Origin: Agapetus fuscipes
Taxonomy: Eukaryota; Arthropoda; Insecta; Trichoptera; Glossosomatidae
DNA: 64,000 nucleotides
Assembly (NCBI GenBank): GCA_951799405.1
Contig: OX637333.1
Location: 18,723,960-18,787,959, forward strand
Direction of reading: 5' to 3'
In this document: in pieces, positions 11,359 through 20,874 of the stretch
Position numbering within the stretch: the stretch's first letter is position 1
Layout: each line of letters begins with the position of its first letter
Notes under the pieces: model-generated
What the model saw: the letters and a program-made list of their open reading frames with translations, nothing else
Told to the model about the DNA's origin: nothing
The model's database searches: none
Position numbers and translations under genes: made by a program

Positions 11359-11545
11359 CATACAAATGACCGAGGACAGCTTACAAGAAATAGAGTGGTG
11401 GATAGGGAATGCGAACGAATCAAGTTCCATCCACAGGGAAACCTTCGGACATTTCTTGACAACAGATGCGTCAGACTTAGCTTGGGGAGCAACTCTGGAC
11501 GACTTGATGCTGTCAGGACAGTGGACCGTTCAACAAAAGAAGTAG

Positions 11546-13201
11546 CACTCCAACCGAAAAGAGTTGTTCGCTGTTTTTGCAACCCTGCAACGCACAGCGC
11601 ACGACCTTTCCGGCTCCGAAATTCTGGTACAATCAGACAACACGACAGTAGTCGCCTACATCCGCAAGGAAGGGGGCACCAGATCCAAAACACTCCTAAA
11701 TCTTACTCGAGATCTGTTGACTCTGGCAGACCAATGGGAAATCTCGCTAACAGCGCAGTACCTACCGGGAAGATACGGAGACGCGGATCACCTATCAAGA
11801 GGAAGATCCCCTCCAGAGTGGCATCTCTTACCAACAGCAACGAAGGCCATTTTCAATCATTTCGGAGTACCAGATATAGACCTGTTCGCATCCACCATGG
11901 CACACATGAGTTCAACTTACGTGTCCAGAGACTCCACAGACTCATGCGCAATCTTTCAAAACGCCTTCAGTCGGCACTGGCTCTACAATGTGGGTCGGAT
12001 ATTTCCTCCGCCAAACCTTATACCGAGGATCCTGAGGCACCTAAACGGGGCGACCGGAACTTACCTACTCGTGGTCCCGAGGTGGCAGAGGGTCTTCTGG
12101 CGTCCAGACTTAATTCGTCGATCACTCGTACCTCCGATGCAAATACCGAACCTGGTGTCAGTACTAATCAACACATCAACAGGCAATCCACCACCCAGGA
12201 TTCAGGATCTGGAAATGGAAGTGTGGAAAATTGGGACTGGGGACAGTATCTTAAATTCCTGGAACGCGGAAGAGAAAAGACTGTTCCTGTCAGGATGGCG
12301 AGCTTCCCCACTCAACACATATAAACCTGCTTGGCAAAGATGGTGCCGCTGGATACTGGCGAATAATACCCATCCCAACACACCATCTCCTAATCAATTG
12401 GCAAGGTATCTAGCGCAACTGTTCATTAACGAAAAACTATCATACAGGACTATGCTGGTACACAAGTCAGCCATCGTAACCTTCTGCAACGCAATGATGG
12501 AAAATAATCTCAGCTCAGATTTCCTAGTGAAATTAAATTTAAAAACATTAAAAGCACTAGCAATGGTAAAGATCAACCCTCCTAAGTCCCCTGTGTGGAA
12601 TCGGCAGATAGTGAGAGACTGGCTAGTCAGGAACACTCCTCGATCAGATTCTCTCTATGAAGTTGCGTGTAGAACGGCAATCTTACTTCTGTTATCTTCA
12701 GGAAGAAGAGTACACGATCTGACCTTGCTAAATATCACAGAAGGAAACATTCTCGACGAAGGCACATCAATTGTGTTAATTCCATTCTTTAGATCAAAAA
12801 CAGATACCCTCAAACACCGACAATCTAATCGGAGACTTCTGGAATCCAAGGAACACAACGTCAACCCAGTCTTCTGGATAAGGAAGCTGATTGAACTATC
12901 ACGCGAAAGGAGATCAGGACAAAATCTTTATAACCTGTTCATCAGCACCCGAGTACAAGTGAAGGCAGCTGCAAGAACAATCATAGGAGGATGGGTAAAG
13001 AACACGCTAAAATCAGCAGGAGTAGAGGCCACTCCCGGCAGCACACGTTCAGCGGTCGCATCACTTAATCCAATAGATAACATACTGGAAAGAGGCAACT
13101 GGAAAAAGGAAAACACTTTCAGAAAATACTATCAGAAAGAGATGTTGAAACATACAGCTCCAGAAGATCTTTCCCTATTTCAACCAGTTAATATCAAATA
13201 A
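11546..13201 (+). CDS. DIRS RNase H (C-terminal part) and tyrosine recombinase
   Basis: About 551 codons stay open to the TAA at 13199-13201; the first Leu/Met-like start in this frame is at 11564. The N-terminal part has the remaining RNase H residues (KELFAVFATL with Glu; VQSDNTTVVAYI with Asp; YLPGRYGDADHLSRG). After a linker comes a recombinase core-binding region (FLSGWRASPLNTYKPAWQRW) and a tyrosine-recombinase catalytic domain: SSGRRVHDLTLL (first Arg), GSTRSAVAS (second Arg block) and FRKYYQ (nucleophile Tyr). In DIRS elements this enzyme would integrate circular cDNA. The upstream TAG at 11543 separates it from RT, so expression as part of a full polyprotein is unlikely, yet this domain is undamaged. 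Recombinase identity is strong; activity is not established. Confidence 0.85.
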   Translation, partial: HSNRKELFAVFATLQRTAHDLSGSEILVQSDNTTVVAYIRKEGGTRSKTLLNLTRDLLTLADQWEISLTAQYLPGRYGDADHLSRGRSPPEWHLLPTATKAIFNHFGVPDIDLFASTMAHMSSTYVSRDSTDSCAIFQNAFSRHWLYNVGRIFPPPNLIPRILRHLNGATGTYLLVVPRWQRVFWRPDLIRRSLVPPMQIPNLVSVLINTSTGNPPPRIQDLEMEVWKIGTGDSILNSWNAEEKRLFLSGWRASPLNTYKPAWQRWCRWILANNTHPNTPSPNQLARYLAQLFINEKLSYRTMLVHKSAIVTFCNAMMENNLSSDFLVKLNLKTLKALAMVKINPPKSPVWNRQIVRDWLVRNTPRSDSLYEVACRTAILLLLSSGRRVHDLTLLNITEGNILDEGTSIVLIPFFRSKTDTLKHRQSNRRLLESKEHNVNPVFWIRKLIELSRERRSGQNLYNLFISTRVQVKAAARTIIGGWVKNTLKSAGVEATPGSTRSAVASLNPIDNILERGNWKKENTFRKYYQKEMLKHTAPEDLSLFQPVNIK

Positions 13202-13235
13202 AGACGTCCCCGGTCACCAGGAGATAATAGACAGA

Positions 13236-13337
13236 TCTCTCATAATATGGACTCCAGACATCTCTCAGAACACATAATAGGGGAGTTTTACCTACCATTA
13301 AAACTCTTATTATGTTTCTATAGATGTCTGGAGTCCA
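13236..13337. repeat. DIRS internal complementary region (ICR)
   Basis: 13236-13280 is the reverse complement of the left end (7866-7910). 13278-13337 is the reverse complement of the right end (13541-13600). The join at 'ataatagggg' overlaps by three bases (TAG). Confidence 0.92.
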
Positions 13338-13363
13338 GGTAACCCCTACCTGGTGTATTATGA

Positions 13364-13556
13364 GCTTTATGAAAAATTGCGACCGGGTTATGGGGAAACT
13401 GGAAATAGGGAACAGGAAATGGGGAAAAAGCGACCATAGAGTAGAAAGTGCCTAAAGTGTAAAAAAAGTGCAAATCAAAGACCCAGGAATAGACTAAAAA
13501 ACCACATAAAAGGGGAAAAGTGATTGTTTCTCTCATAATATGGACTCCAGACATCT
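13364..13556. repeat. DIRS right inverted terminal repeat
   Basis: Inverse of 7883-8075; starts gctttatgaaaaattgcgac and ends tggactccagacatct. The outer extension to 13600 has gttttaatggtaggtaaaac. Confidence 0.93.
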
Positions 13557-13734
13557 ATAGAAACATAATAAGAGTTTTAATGGTAGGTAAAACTCCCCTA
13601 TTCTGTATTTGCCTTAATAACATGTATTTTGTTCCAAAAAAAAAATGGAATGAAAAAGAATGGATTATGTACTAGCTAAGTTATTTTTATTTGTGAATCT
13701 TGTGCGGGAGACTCCCTAGATTTCAGAGACTCTT

Positions 13735-14295
13735 GGGATCTATGACACTTGTTGTAGTGCCGTAGAGCTGTTAGTGATGTGGCGGTTAATGTCCTGATCT
13801 TTTGTAGTAGGGGCTGTTAGCTGCGAAGTGTTGTGTTGATTTTGTTTTGAGACACTGAAAGGAAGTGGCGATTAATATTGGTTTTTAATAGGACAAGGTT
13901 AAATTGGGTTGGGAGCACTGGTACCGGTACGCGGTACCTCGTTCCATAAACGGGCAGTTTGGCAAAGGAATGAGTCATGGTAATACCAAGTTCTCGTAGT
14001 TTTGATACATTTTGATAAATGTGAGTCGTTTAACGATTTGTCCTTGTTGTGACGAGAGGAGGAGGAATAAGTGAGGATATTTCATCGGAACAGACACCAT
14101 TATAGTACCGATTGAAGAGACTGAACATTCCAACTTTCCTTCTGTGCTCGAGAGAATGTACATAGGTTGGCTGTGAGATTAGGGTCATCAATCAGCTTCA
14201 CCGCTCTTCTTTGCACAGAATCAAGTTGCTCACACTGGTCCACTAGACCAGGTAGATTGCCATATATTATGGTCTTACCATTTAGAAAAACCGTG
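13735..14295 (-). pseudogene. LINE reverse transcriptase C-terminal remnant
   Basis: Reading leftward from about 14295: QCEQLDSVQRRAVKLIDD, then in shifted frames NRYYNGVCSDEISSLIPP and a TARLWNEVP-like block, ending NSSTALQQVS stop near 13748. These blocks are standard in the C-terminal part of Jockey/CR1-type reverse transcriptases. At least two frameshifts. The 3' UTR (atctagggagtct..ccgcac) recurs at 32635-32690. Confidence 0.65.
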
Positions 14296-14390
14296 CGATA
14301 CCATGAGTACCGTTTTCACTTATGAGTTTGTACATTTTGTAGGTAAGTTTGAAAGAGTTGGAAGAGTTGGAAGAATGCCATACAAGCATT

Positions 14391-14621
14391 GTGAGATTCA
14401 TATTTAATGCATGGTCGCAAGCAGACACGTATAAGTTCGTGCTACGCCATGCCGCATAGGTATGTGCCTACTTACAAAGTAAATCTCAGATAAACATAAA
14501 CCCTGTAAACATGAACATTGAACAACTGTTGCCGACTTCCCCTGAAATAGGGATGACATTGGCAAAAATAACCAATTTTTACAGTATGTGTGGTCAGCTT
14601 CATACCAATCTGTAAGTCAAG
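14391..14621 (-). repeat. Rep-A copy
   Basis: Minus orientation, from gagattcatatttaatgcat to ctgtaagtcaaga, including aagcagacacgtataagttc and gatgacattggcaaa. Nearly full length but without the TAGATTA tail. Confidence 0.8.
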
Positions 14622-15107
14622 AAATGTCCCGTTTTACATTGCAACTTCTTAAAAGTCGGTACCTGCTGTGTTCATCCCCTGTCAAAAAAGATAAGTATTC
14701 CTTGCCTGAAGTCATTCACATTTTCCTTTTTCTCTCAGTTTGACCACTATACTAGTGCTTGGTGCTTTTTTTGAAGACAATAAAACGGAATTCATACATA
14801 TCTGTGGTAATGCCATCTATGCAATTCCCACCGAACTATTATCTGTAAACCACACTTTTTTAGGTGTCCCGGCATGTGTGATGCAGGATTGCAATCCCCC
14901 ACATTGGGGTGAGCTGGTACATACATAGGTGCGCGGCATCCATTAGCATTGAGCGTCCCCACACCCAGCCTAGCATATAACATCTCAGTATACCCGGCGC
15001 GGCGTCTAACGAGCAGAACCGTGCCACACGCCAGCATGGAAGACTAACATTTTTAGATGACAATAACGCTATGAAAAAATATCATTGAATGGGGTCCTAA
15101 CATTAGA
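14622..15107. other. No recognisable feature
   Basis: Non-coding and partly GC-rich (14860-15050). No match to the other repeat families was seen. Confidence 0.35.
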
Positions 15108-15235
15108 AATATTCCACGGCTATGTGCCGTCACCCATAGTATATTCTCGATAATCGGGGATTTTTTGCTAGCTTCAGCATTTAATCGATACTTGGGAGTC
15201 AAAGATGACACTAATAATTTATTATTTTTCAAAAA
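15108..15235 (-). repeat. Rep-B copy
   Basis: Reverse complement carries ccccgattatcgagaatata followed by tactatgggtgacggcacat and agccgtgg, the core of Rep-B as at 25205-25295 and 32065-32215. Confidence 0.55.
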
Positions 15236-15268
15236 ATATCATTAAGAAATCCACAATAATACTGATAT

Positions 15269-15520
15269 TCTATAATCTAAATTGTAAAGATATATTATTA
15301 CATTTAAAATTCATATTTCATGCATTCCAATAAGCAGATTCGTATTTAGCTCGCGCTTACATAATACCGCATGTGGACTTATATAAAACATAAACTCAAA
15401 TGATCATAAGCCATGCAACTCTTGCCGAACTTCCCAGAAACAAAAAATGACATTGGCAAAGTGAACCATTTGTTACAGTATGGATGGCCAGCCTCTTACC
15501 AACCTGTTAGTAAAGGAATA
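15269..15520 (-). repeat. Rep-A copy
   Basis: Almost full length: tail ctataatctaaattgtaaag, then ccaataagcagattcg, the hinge gaacttcccagaaacaaa, and cagtatggatggccagcctc at the end. Confidence 0.8.
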
Positions 15521-16085
15521 TTGATATTAATTCTGGAAAATATTTATTGCTGTGAAGCTCCGTATGCTGAATTCCTTTTATTTAAAAATGCACTAGGATA
15601 TTCGTCAAATTGAAATCGGTTTGTTTAAATAATTTTGTTTTTCATTTCAAGTAAATTAGTTGGCGTAAGGCTGCCCCTTACTTATGCAGAAAGTTTGCTT
15701 AGTTTCGTAATCTTTAGCAAAAAATCATTGATTTGTCGAAATGGCTAAATATTTCATCAAAAGGTATTGCATCGCTGACCCGGAAGCAGACATACGTTCT
15801 CTCTATTCAGTAGACCGCTGCTCGCGTGCCGAGCTTGCCCGTCGCTGCATGGAGAAGGTACAACCACAAAGAAAAGCTTGGACCCATTTTCTCGTACAAA
15901 TCTGGTCCATATATTCACGAATACAATAATCAAATGCCTTCTACCAAATTGTAATGATTTATAGCTATGGACGAATAGAACCATTGCTAATTTTAATTGA
16001 TACTAGCAGTACCTGGCGTGTTTCTCAAAGTCAATAGGGTGCCTATGTGAAAAAAAAATATCTACAGATCTAAGCAGCCTTACGC
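15521..16085. other. Unassigned, with a small SINE-1 scrap
   Basis: About 15655-15690 matches the SINE-1 segment gttggcgtaaggc...ccccttac. The rest shows no credible gene or repeat. Confidence 0.4.
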
Positions 16086-16089
16086 AATA

Positions 16090-16350
16090 TAGGGCCGAGG
16101 GGGCCGAGTGGGCCGATCTTTCTAGCGTATTTGGAATAGAATAACGTTGGTTCGATCCCCGCTGGGTCACTTGACCATAACTTTGACCCTGGTTCAACAA
16201 ATGTAATTGGGTAATTATTAATTGATAATTCATTAAAATAAACAATAATTAATTATTAATTGATGATATTAATACCTGTTTCTGGCCAGGCAGAATAGGT
16301 TGGTGATTTGCATTTCTCTTCACAAATCTATTTTAAAAAAAAGAAAAAAA
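16090..16350 (+). repeat. SINE-3 copy (best)
   Basis: Front ggccgagtgggccgatcttt, B-box-like ggttcgatccc, then tgacccta-like gaccctggttcaac, a TAAT-rich middle, ttaatacctgtttctggcc, ggttggtgatttgc and ttcacaaatctatttt followed by an A-rich end. A leucine/serine tRNA-like origin of the head is possible; this is inference. Confidence 0.7.
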
Positions 16351-16616
16351 AAATCAAACTTTACACGATCTTTTCGAAGGTGTTCTACATGATTTTTAAA
16401 ATTTTGTCAATCAATTGACGACTAGTATAACCCCGTGCATGGGAGTAAATTTTCCATACAGTTTTTAAGGAAGCATGGCGAAAATAAATACATAAGCATC
16501 AAACTTCACACAAAACATTTTGAGTATATTTTAAATGTCTCCTGAAAATTTAATTCAATTCGTTTGAGCGATTTATGAGCTTATGAGGAACATCGTACCT
16601 ACACCCTTTTTTGCAC

Positions 16617-16790
16617 AGGTAATGGGGCCAGCCTTGCGCTCAATGGGTATTTAACTTAAAGTGGGTGTTTTCCTGCTCCCAAGGGTGAAGGTTTTAAATC
16701 ATAGTGAAGACGATTTGGACTTGAAGAAAACATCTAAACGGAAAATCAATTGTGTCGTGCCTAACAATTTTACCAACGAAGCTATCAATC
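16617..16790 (-). repeat. SINE-1 copy, 5'-decayed
   Basis: ggggccagccttgcgc, ctgctcccaagggt and aaaacatctaaacggaaaat correspond to the SINE-1 body in minus orientation; the head is not recognisable. Confidence 0.55.
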
Positions 16791-17049
16791 AAACATAACG
16801 GATTTTAATTTGATTCATTTATATTTATTGTGATGTGTTCTTTTTGAAAACCAAATATTTCTGACAAATTACATTCATTGTATTTTTCATCGCATGGAAA
16901 AATGCATTTACGTATGAAATATCTGCACATTCAAACAAAATAGGGTCCCGTGTAATGCCTGCTATATACGCGCATGCATGCGTGGCACTTTTGCATACGT
17001 TAGCATGGGACAAGACGTGAACTTCTTTATTTTTTATTATTTTTTTATG

Positions 17050-17270
17050 CCTTGACTTATAGATTGCTATGAGGCTGACTACCTATACGGTAAAAATGGT
17101 TCACTTTGCCAATGTCACTCCCGTTTCAACGAAGGTAGGCAAAAGTTGCAGGGCTTATGTTCACTTGAGGTTTAGTTTTTGATTGTACACATGTAGCATT
17201 TGTAAACGCAAACTTACACGTGCCTGTTTGTGGGCATGCATTTTTTAGGCAAATGTTAATACATATATCG
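17050..17270 (+). repeat. Rep-A copy
   Basis: Starts ccttgacttatagattg and runs through ggttcactttgccaatgtca and tgtgggcatgca; the tail is lost. A SINE-3 copy follows directly. Confidence 0.8.
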
Positions 17271-17395
17271 GTGAGGGGTTCAAGTGGCTGATTTTTCTAG
17301 TGTATTTGGAATAGAATAACGCTGGTTCGATCCACGATTGGGTCATTTGACCATAATTTTGATCCTGGTTCAACAGATGTAATTGGGTCATCCTT
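17270..17395 (+). repeat. SINE-3 copy, 3'-truncated
   Basis: gtatttggaatagaataacg and ggttcgatccacgattgggt match the best SINE-3; it stops after aattgggt. Confidence 0.65.
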
Positions 17396-17490
17396 TTTTA
17401 TATTACCCTTCGTGGTCGTCCATCGCTTGGAATTCGATTTTCAAAATTAATGCCATCACAGCATTTTATCATTTTCATCACTACAATTTG

Positions 17491-17624
17491 GGGTTTTTAT
17501 ATTGTAGGTCCACATGCAGCATGTGTAAGCGCGAAATTATGCATGTCTGCTTGTGGGAATGCATTTAATATGAATCTCAAATGTTACATATCTTTGCAGC
17601 TTAGATTTAGATTTAGATTTAGAC
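17491..17624 (+). repeat. Rep-A 3' half
   Basis: Begins inside the family at ttgtaggtccacatgcagca, continues tgcttgtgggaatgcattta and ends in three TTAGAT units of tail. Confidence 0.75.
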
Positions 17625-18030
17625 AGCAGATGAAATACATTCTCGACGTATGGAAAATCAAATTTTGTATATATGCTGCAAAACAGTATCATTCATGTAT
17701 GTGTTTGAGAAACACACTCCAATATCATATACTTAATTTCTTTCAATATTTACAACAACAAAATATTTTTTTTCGCAAAATAGTAGTTTTTAGTAGAAGT
17801 AATTATAATTTCTGAAAAAAGTATTTTTAAAAAGCCGCTTAATTTTTTTAGACCTCTTTTTGCTTTGTATTGAAATGTAAGAAAATGTAAGAAAATGTAT
17901 GGAAAATGTAAAAAGACTATATAGACATCTAGCGGCAAAATTCAAAAGTTTTTTTTTTTTTTACGATATTTTTTTTTAATTTGAGACAAATCAAAAAAAC
18001 AACAAACAAAAAAAATAAAAATGGATTTAA
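17625..18030. other. AT-rich low-complexity DNA
   Basis: Runs of T and A, aaaatgtaaga duplications near 17878-17900, no gene. Confidence 0.4.
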
Positions 18031-18202
18031 ATCTGTAATCTTAGTTGCAGAGGATATATTCATTTACAGCTCTCAGATGCATGCCCATAAACAAACACGT
18101 GTAGTTCGCGCTTACAAATGCTGAATGTGTACTTACAAAAAAAAAACAAACCTCAAATGAACATAAGCCCTACAACTTTTGCCGACCTTCCCTGACACAG
18201 AG
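18031..18202 (-). repeat. Rep-A unit 1 of a tandem trimer
   Basis: From the tail side through ctcagatgcatgcccataaa to ccttccctgacacagaggt, where it stops and the next unit's tail (ctataatctaag) begins at once. Confidence 0.75.
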
Positions 18203-18312
18203 GTCTATAATCTAAGTTGCAAGGATGTATAAAGATTCAAAGCTTATATACAATGCATGCCCACAAACAAACTTTTGCCTGTAAATTTTGCCAACCTTCC
18301 CTGGAACAGGGG
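18203..18312 (-). repeat. Rep-A unit 2 of a tandem trimer
   Basis: Tail ctataatctaagttgcaagg to ccctggaacaggggt, with an internal deletion after caaac. It stops at the same internal position as unit 1, then abuts unit 3. Confidence 0.75.
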
Positions 18313-18564
18313 TCTAATCTAATCTTATCTAAGCTACAAAGATATATATCATTTAGGATTTATATTAAATGCATTCCCACAATCAGACACGCATAATTTC
18401 GCGCTAACACATGCCGCATGTGGGCCTACAATATAAAAACCCAATCTCAAATGAACATAGCCCTGCAACTCTTGCCGTCGTTCCCTGAAACAGGGGTGAC
18501 ATTGGCAAAGTGAACCATTTTTTCAGCATGGGTGGTCAGCCGCATACCAACCCATAAGTCAAGG
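18313..18564 (-). repeat. Rep-A unit 3 of a tandem trimer, full length
   Basis: Tail ctaatctaatcttatctaag, conserved middle and complete end cccataagtcaagg. Belongs to the subfamily with gtaggcccacatgcggcat (complement seen here). Confidence 0.85.
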
Positions 18565-18611
18565 AACATACACGACAAATTTCATTTTTTTAAATCAACA
18601 AATAATAATAT

Positions 18612-18870
18612 GTATGGACTGATAGGTTGGTACGAGGCTGACCACCCGTGCTGTAAAAATCGGTTCACTTTTGCCAATGCCACCCCGGTTCAGGGAACGG
18701 CGGCAGGAGTTGCAAGGTTTATGTCCATGTGAGGTTTTCTTTATTTGTATGCACACATGCAGAATGTGTAGGCGCGAACCTACATGTGCCTGTCTGTGGG
18801 CATGCATTTCATATGAGCCTTAAATGCTTACATATCCTTGCAGCTTAGATTATAGATTATAGATTATAGA
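18612..18870 (+). repeat. Rep-A copy, full length
   Basis: Starts near ggactgataggttgg, contains cggttcacttttgccaatgc, and ends in three TATAGAT units. It faces the preceding minus-oriented copy head to head across about 48 bp. Confidence 0.85.
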
Positions 18871-19002
18871 CATCAAAACTAAAAACAAAACGAATTTCAA
18901 TTTAATTTAAATATTAAGTCTAATTTTACTTTCTTTTAATTTGGATCTGTTATGTGTATAAGAAAATAAGAATTTTTGTAAATCATTTATATTTTTTGTG
19001 CT

Positions 19003-19759
19003 CCTTGACTGATAGGTTGGTGTGAGGCTGACCACCCGTGCTGTAAAAATCGGTTCACTTTTGCTAATGCCACGCCGGTTCAGGGAACGGCGGCAGGAGT
19101 TGCAAGGTTTATATTCACGTGAGGTTTTGTTTATATTGTTATGTAAATATTAAATATAAATATTGAAATAAGTATGGGTAGTTATAGTTATAAGAATCCT
19201 CATAAGTATTGGTGGGTAGGATCGATAATTGTGTATAAGTGTAGAATTCTCTAGGCTTAGTAGGTATTTGTTATAATTATAAGAATCCTGTATTGTATTG
19301 GTAGGTAGGATTGATGGTTGTGGAGAAGACTCTAGGTATTACGTGAAGCATCGAGAAATAATAATTACTATGTCTTTCTGGAACTGTCTAGCAATTATAG
19401 GGTCTAGATTATACTGCTTTAGAGAGTATAAAGGGTGCAAGTGGCCTGCAGGGCCAGCAGTGTCATACGAGATTTACAAACACATAGAACTAACTTGATC
19501 AGTGAACAGAAACCAAGTGGAATAGTCGAGAAAGCTTTGTGAAAATAAATATGTAAAAGTGTAAAATAAACAACTGGATAAGAAGACCTGTGTATTTTAA
19601 TTTGAAAGACTTTTGAACCCTATTTCGTAACAATATGTATGTACACATGCAAAATGTGAAGGTGCGAACCTACATGTGCCTGTCTGTGGGCATGCATTGA
19701 ATATGAGTCTTAAATGTTAACATATCTTTGCAGCTTAGATTATAGATTATAGATAGATA
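19003..19759 (+). repeat. Rep-A copy split by a solo LTR
   Basis: 19003-19136 is the 5' half (ccttgactgataggttgg...gaggttttgttt) and 19633-19759 the 3' half (gtatgtacacatgcaaaatg...agcttagattatagat). Without the intervening 496 bp and one ATAT it reads as a normal copy. Confidence 0.85.
19137..19632. mobile_element. Solo LTR with 4-bp target duplication
   Basis: Begins TGTTATG and ends CGTAACA (5-bp perfect inverted ends TGTTA/TAACA), flanked by ATAT at 19133-19136 and 19633-19636. Two AATAAA signals lie near the 3' end (about 19542-19570). It contains an imperfect internal repeat ttataagaatcct...tattggt (about 19189 and 19279). No internal retroviral-like coding sequence is attached. A 4-bp duplication fits Gypsy/Ty3-type integration, but the superfamily cannot be proven from an LTR alone. 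Confidence 0.8.
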
Positions 19760-19860
19760 GCCTCCAACATTACAGATCAACCGCCATTTCTTTCTGTCCT
19801 AACATAATTCTTACATTTCCTCCAGAATCATAACCTTCTTAATACAGGCTCTTCTTTTGT

Positions 19861-19933
19861 TGGGTGACATTGGCAAAGTGCAACATTTTTAACAGTTTAG
19901 GTGGTCAGCCTCATACCAACATATAAGTCAAGG
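19861..19933 (-). repeat. Rep-A 5'-end fragment
   Basis: gggtgacattggcaaagtgc to atataagtcaagg; only the first ~75 bp of the family. Confidence 0.7.
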
Positions 19934-20144
19934 ACTATGATGGAGCAAATTAAAACCGGTTTCGTTTTCTTATTTGCTTTTAGTTTTCTTTCTTTTGTTA
20001 AAAGACTTTTTACAAAAACTGCATTTTTTATTTTACATGTTCTCTAATATAACAAGTTTTAATGCAAGAAAACTATGTGCAATATACACATTGCCTAATG
20101 TTAAGGGGCTGGGCTGTGTAGCAGCCAGGGGCGGAGCCCCTAGT

Positions 20145-20280
20145 CATTAATTAATTACTCATTTAAATATACCTACAATAATTAAATTATACATTGATGA
20201 TATTTATACCTGTTTCTGACCAGGACCTGACTTGGGTTGGTGAATTGCATTACTCTTCACAAATCTATTTTTTTTAAATA
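20145..20280 (+). repeat. SINE-3 3' half
   Basis: Truncated copy beginning attaattaattactc, with tatacctgtttctgaccagg and ggttggtgaattgcatt...cacaaatctatttttt. Confidence 0.65.
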
Positions 20281-20874
20281 ATAAAACTTTGGAACTAAGA
20301 TTAGATTAGAGATTATATTAGAGGGCCTCGTCGCAAGTGGAGATCCGATCACGTCTAGTTTCTTTAGAACAACCGAAGTAAGTATTCAAGGGGGCTTCAG
20401 ATTACTACTGGACACTGAACAGGGAATTGCCGATGCTACTCGTAAATATGCGAGAAAATCCTTTGTAAATACACTTTTTTCTACACTTTTTCAATTCAAG
20501 ATTTATTCACTGAAACCCCCTTGAAAATGCAAAAATGGCATGCTTGTATGATCACTTGAGTGGGGATACGGGCCATAGGGTGCGCACACTTTAAGTCCGT
20601 ATTTCCGGGACTCCGCCGACCATTTATATTCCGGGACAGAGATCCAATTAAGCCGGGAACAATGGTCACCGTCGTCCCGGCAGAAGCCAGTGCCGTTATT
20701 CATTACACTTAATCTGAGCCCCTCAAACCTTCTAGCTGTGCAAACGAAACTACTAAGCTACGCAATCACATACTGGTGCAGCTAAGTTTCATCATGAGCC
20801 CGACAGCCCTGGGTTGGCCTTGGCTGAATCCAGAACTCTCCCAACTCTCTACCTATATATAATAATATTAGGAT
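20281..20874. other. Unassigned, with a weak inverted repeat
   Basis: Apart from ttcaagggggcttcag near 20386 and its approximate complement ctgaaacccccttgaa near 20511, nothing is recognised. No credible gene. Confidence 0.35.

Larger units (their letters stand above)
9484..11545 (+). pseudogene. DIRS reverse transcriptase / start of RNase H, broken
   Basis: RT domain of the DIRS element. N-terminal part (SLGAPNHILKMI) runs to 9664, is split by the RTE-1 insertion, and resumes at 10202. Then come SRMIFNLKSLN, WLSKIDLSQAFFHLP (motif A Asp), LPFGLSSAPRMFATL (motif B) and IVYLDDFLLAS (motif C, YLDD), followed by the connection and the first RNase H block LTTDASDLAWGATL. Frame changes occur at about 10400 and about 10920. 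The region 10801-11358 is a threefold tandem repeat. An in-frame TAG at 11543-11545 separates this part from the RNase H/recombinase frame. RT and RNase H of this type are shared by DIRS and Ty3/Gypsy elements; the linked recombinase decides for DIRS. Confidence 0.88.
7866..13600 (+). mobile_element. DIRS-type tyrosine-recombinase retrotransposon
   Basis: Complete element boundaries can be read directly. 193-bp inverted terminal repeats lie at 7883-8075 and 13364-13556, each with an outer extension (7866-7882 and 13557-13600). An internal complementary region at 13236-13337 is the reverse complement of the left end joined to that of the right end, meeting at the trinucleotide CTA/TAG that is present at both termini. 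This is the defining DIRS-1 arrangement, used in the family model of circular-junction replication. Coding order is gag-like, RT, RNase H, tyrosine recombinase, all plus strand. The copy is damaged in gag and RT, carries a nested RTE-1 insertion (9665-10201) and a 186-bp triplication, so it is not autonomous as it stands. As expected for DIRS elements, no target duplication is evident. Confidence 0.93.

Noticed and set aside
10409..11545. A 378-residue frame with three copies of a 62-residue repeat as a novel repeat protein
   Set aside because: Most of it is the wrong frame of the DIRS RT; the repeats come from the DNA triplication.
8346..13201. LTR retrotransposon (Gypsy) instead of DIRS
   Set aside because: RT and RNase H alone would allow it, but a tyrosine recombinase replaces the integrase and the ends are inverted with an ICR.
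15757..15984. Small open frames on both strands near 15740-15990
   Set aside because: Short, without conserved motifs; probably chance.
18031..18870. CRISPR-like or satellite array
   Set aside because: The repeated units are dispersed Rep-A copies in both orientations with different truncations; there are no uniform repeats and spacers.
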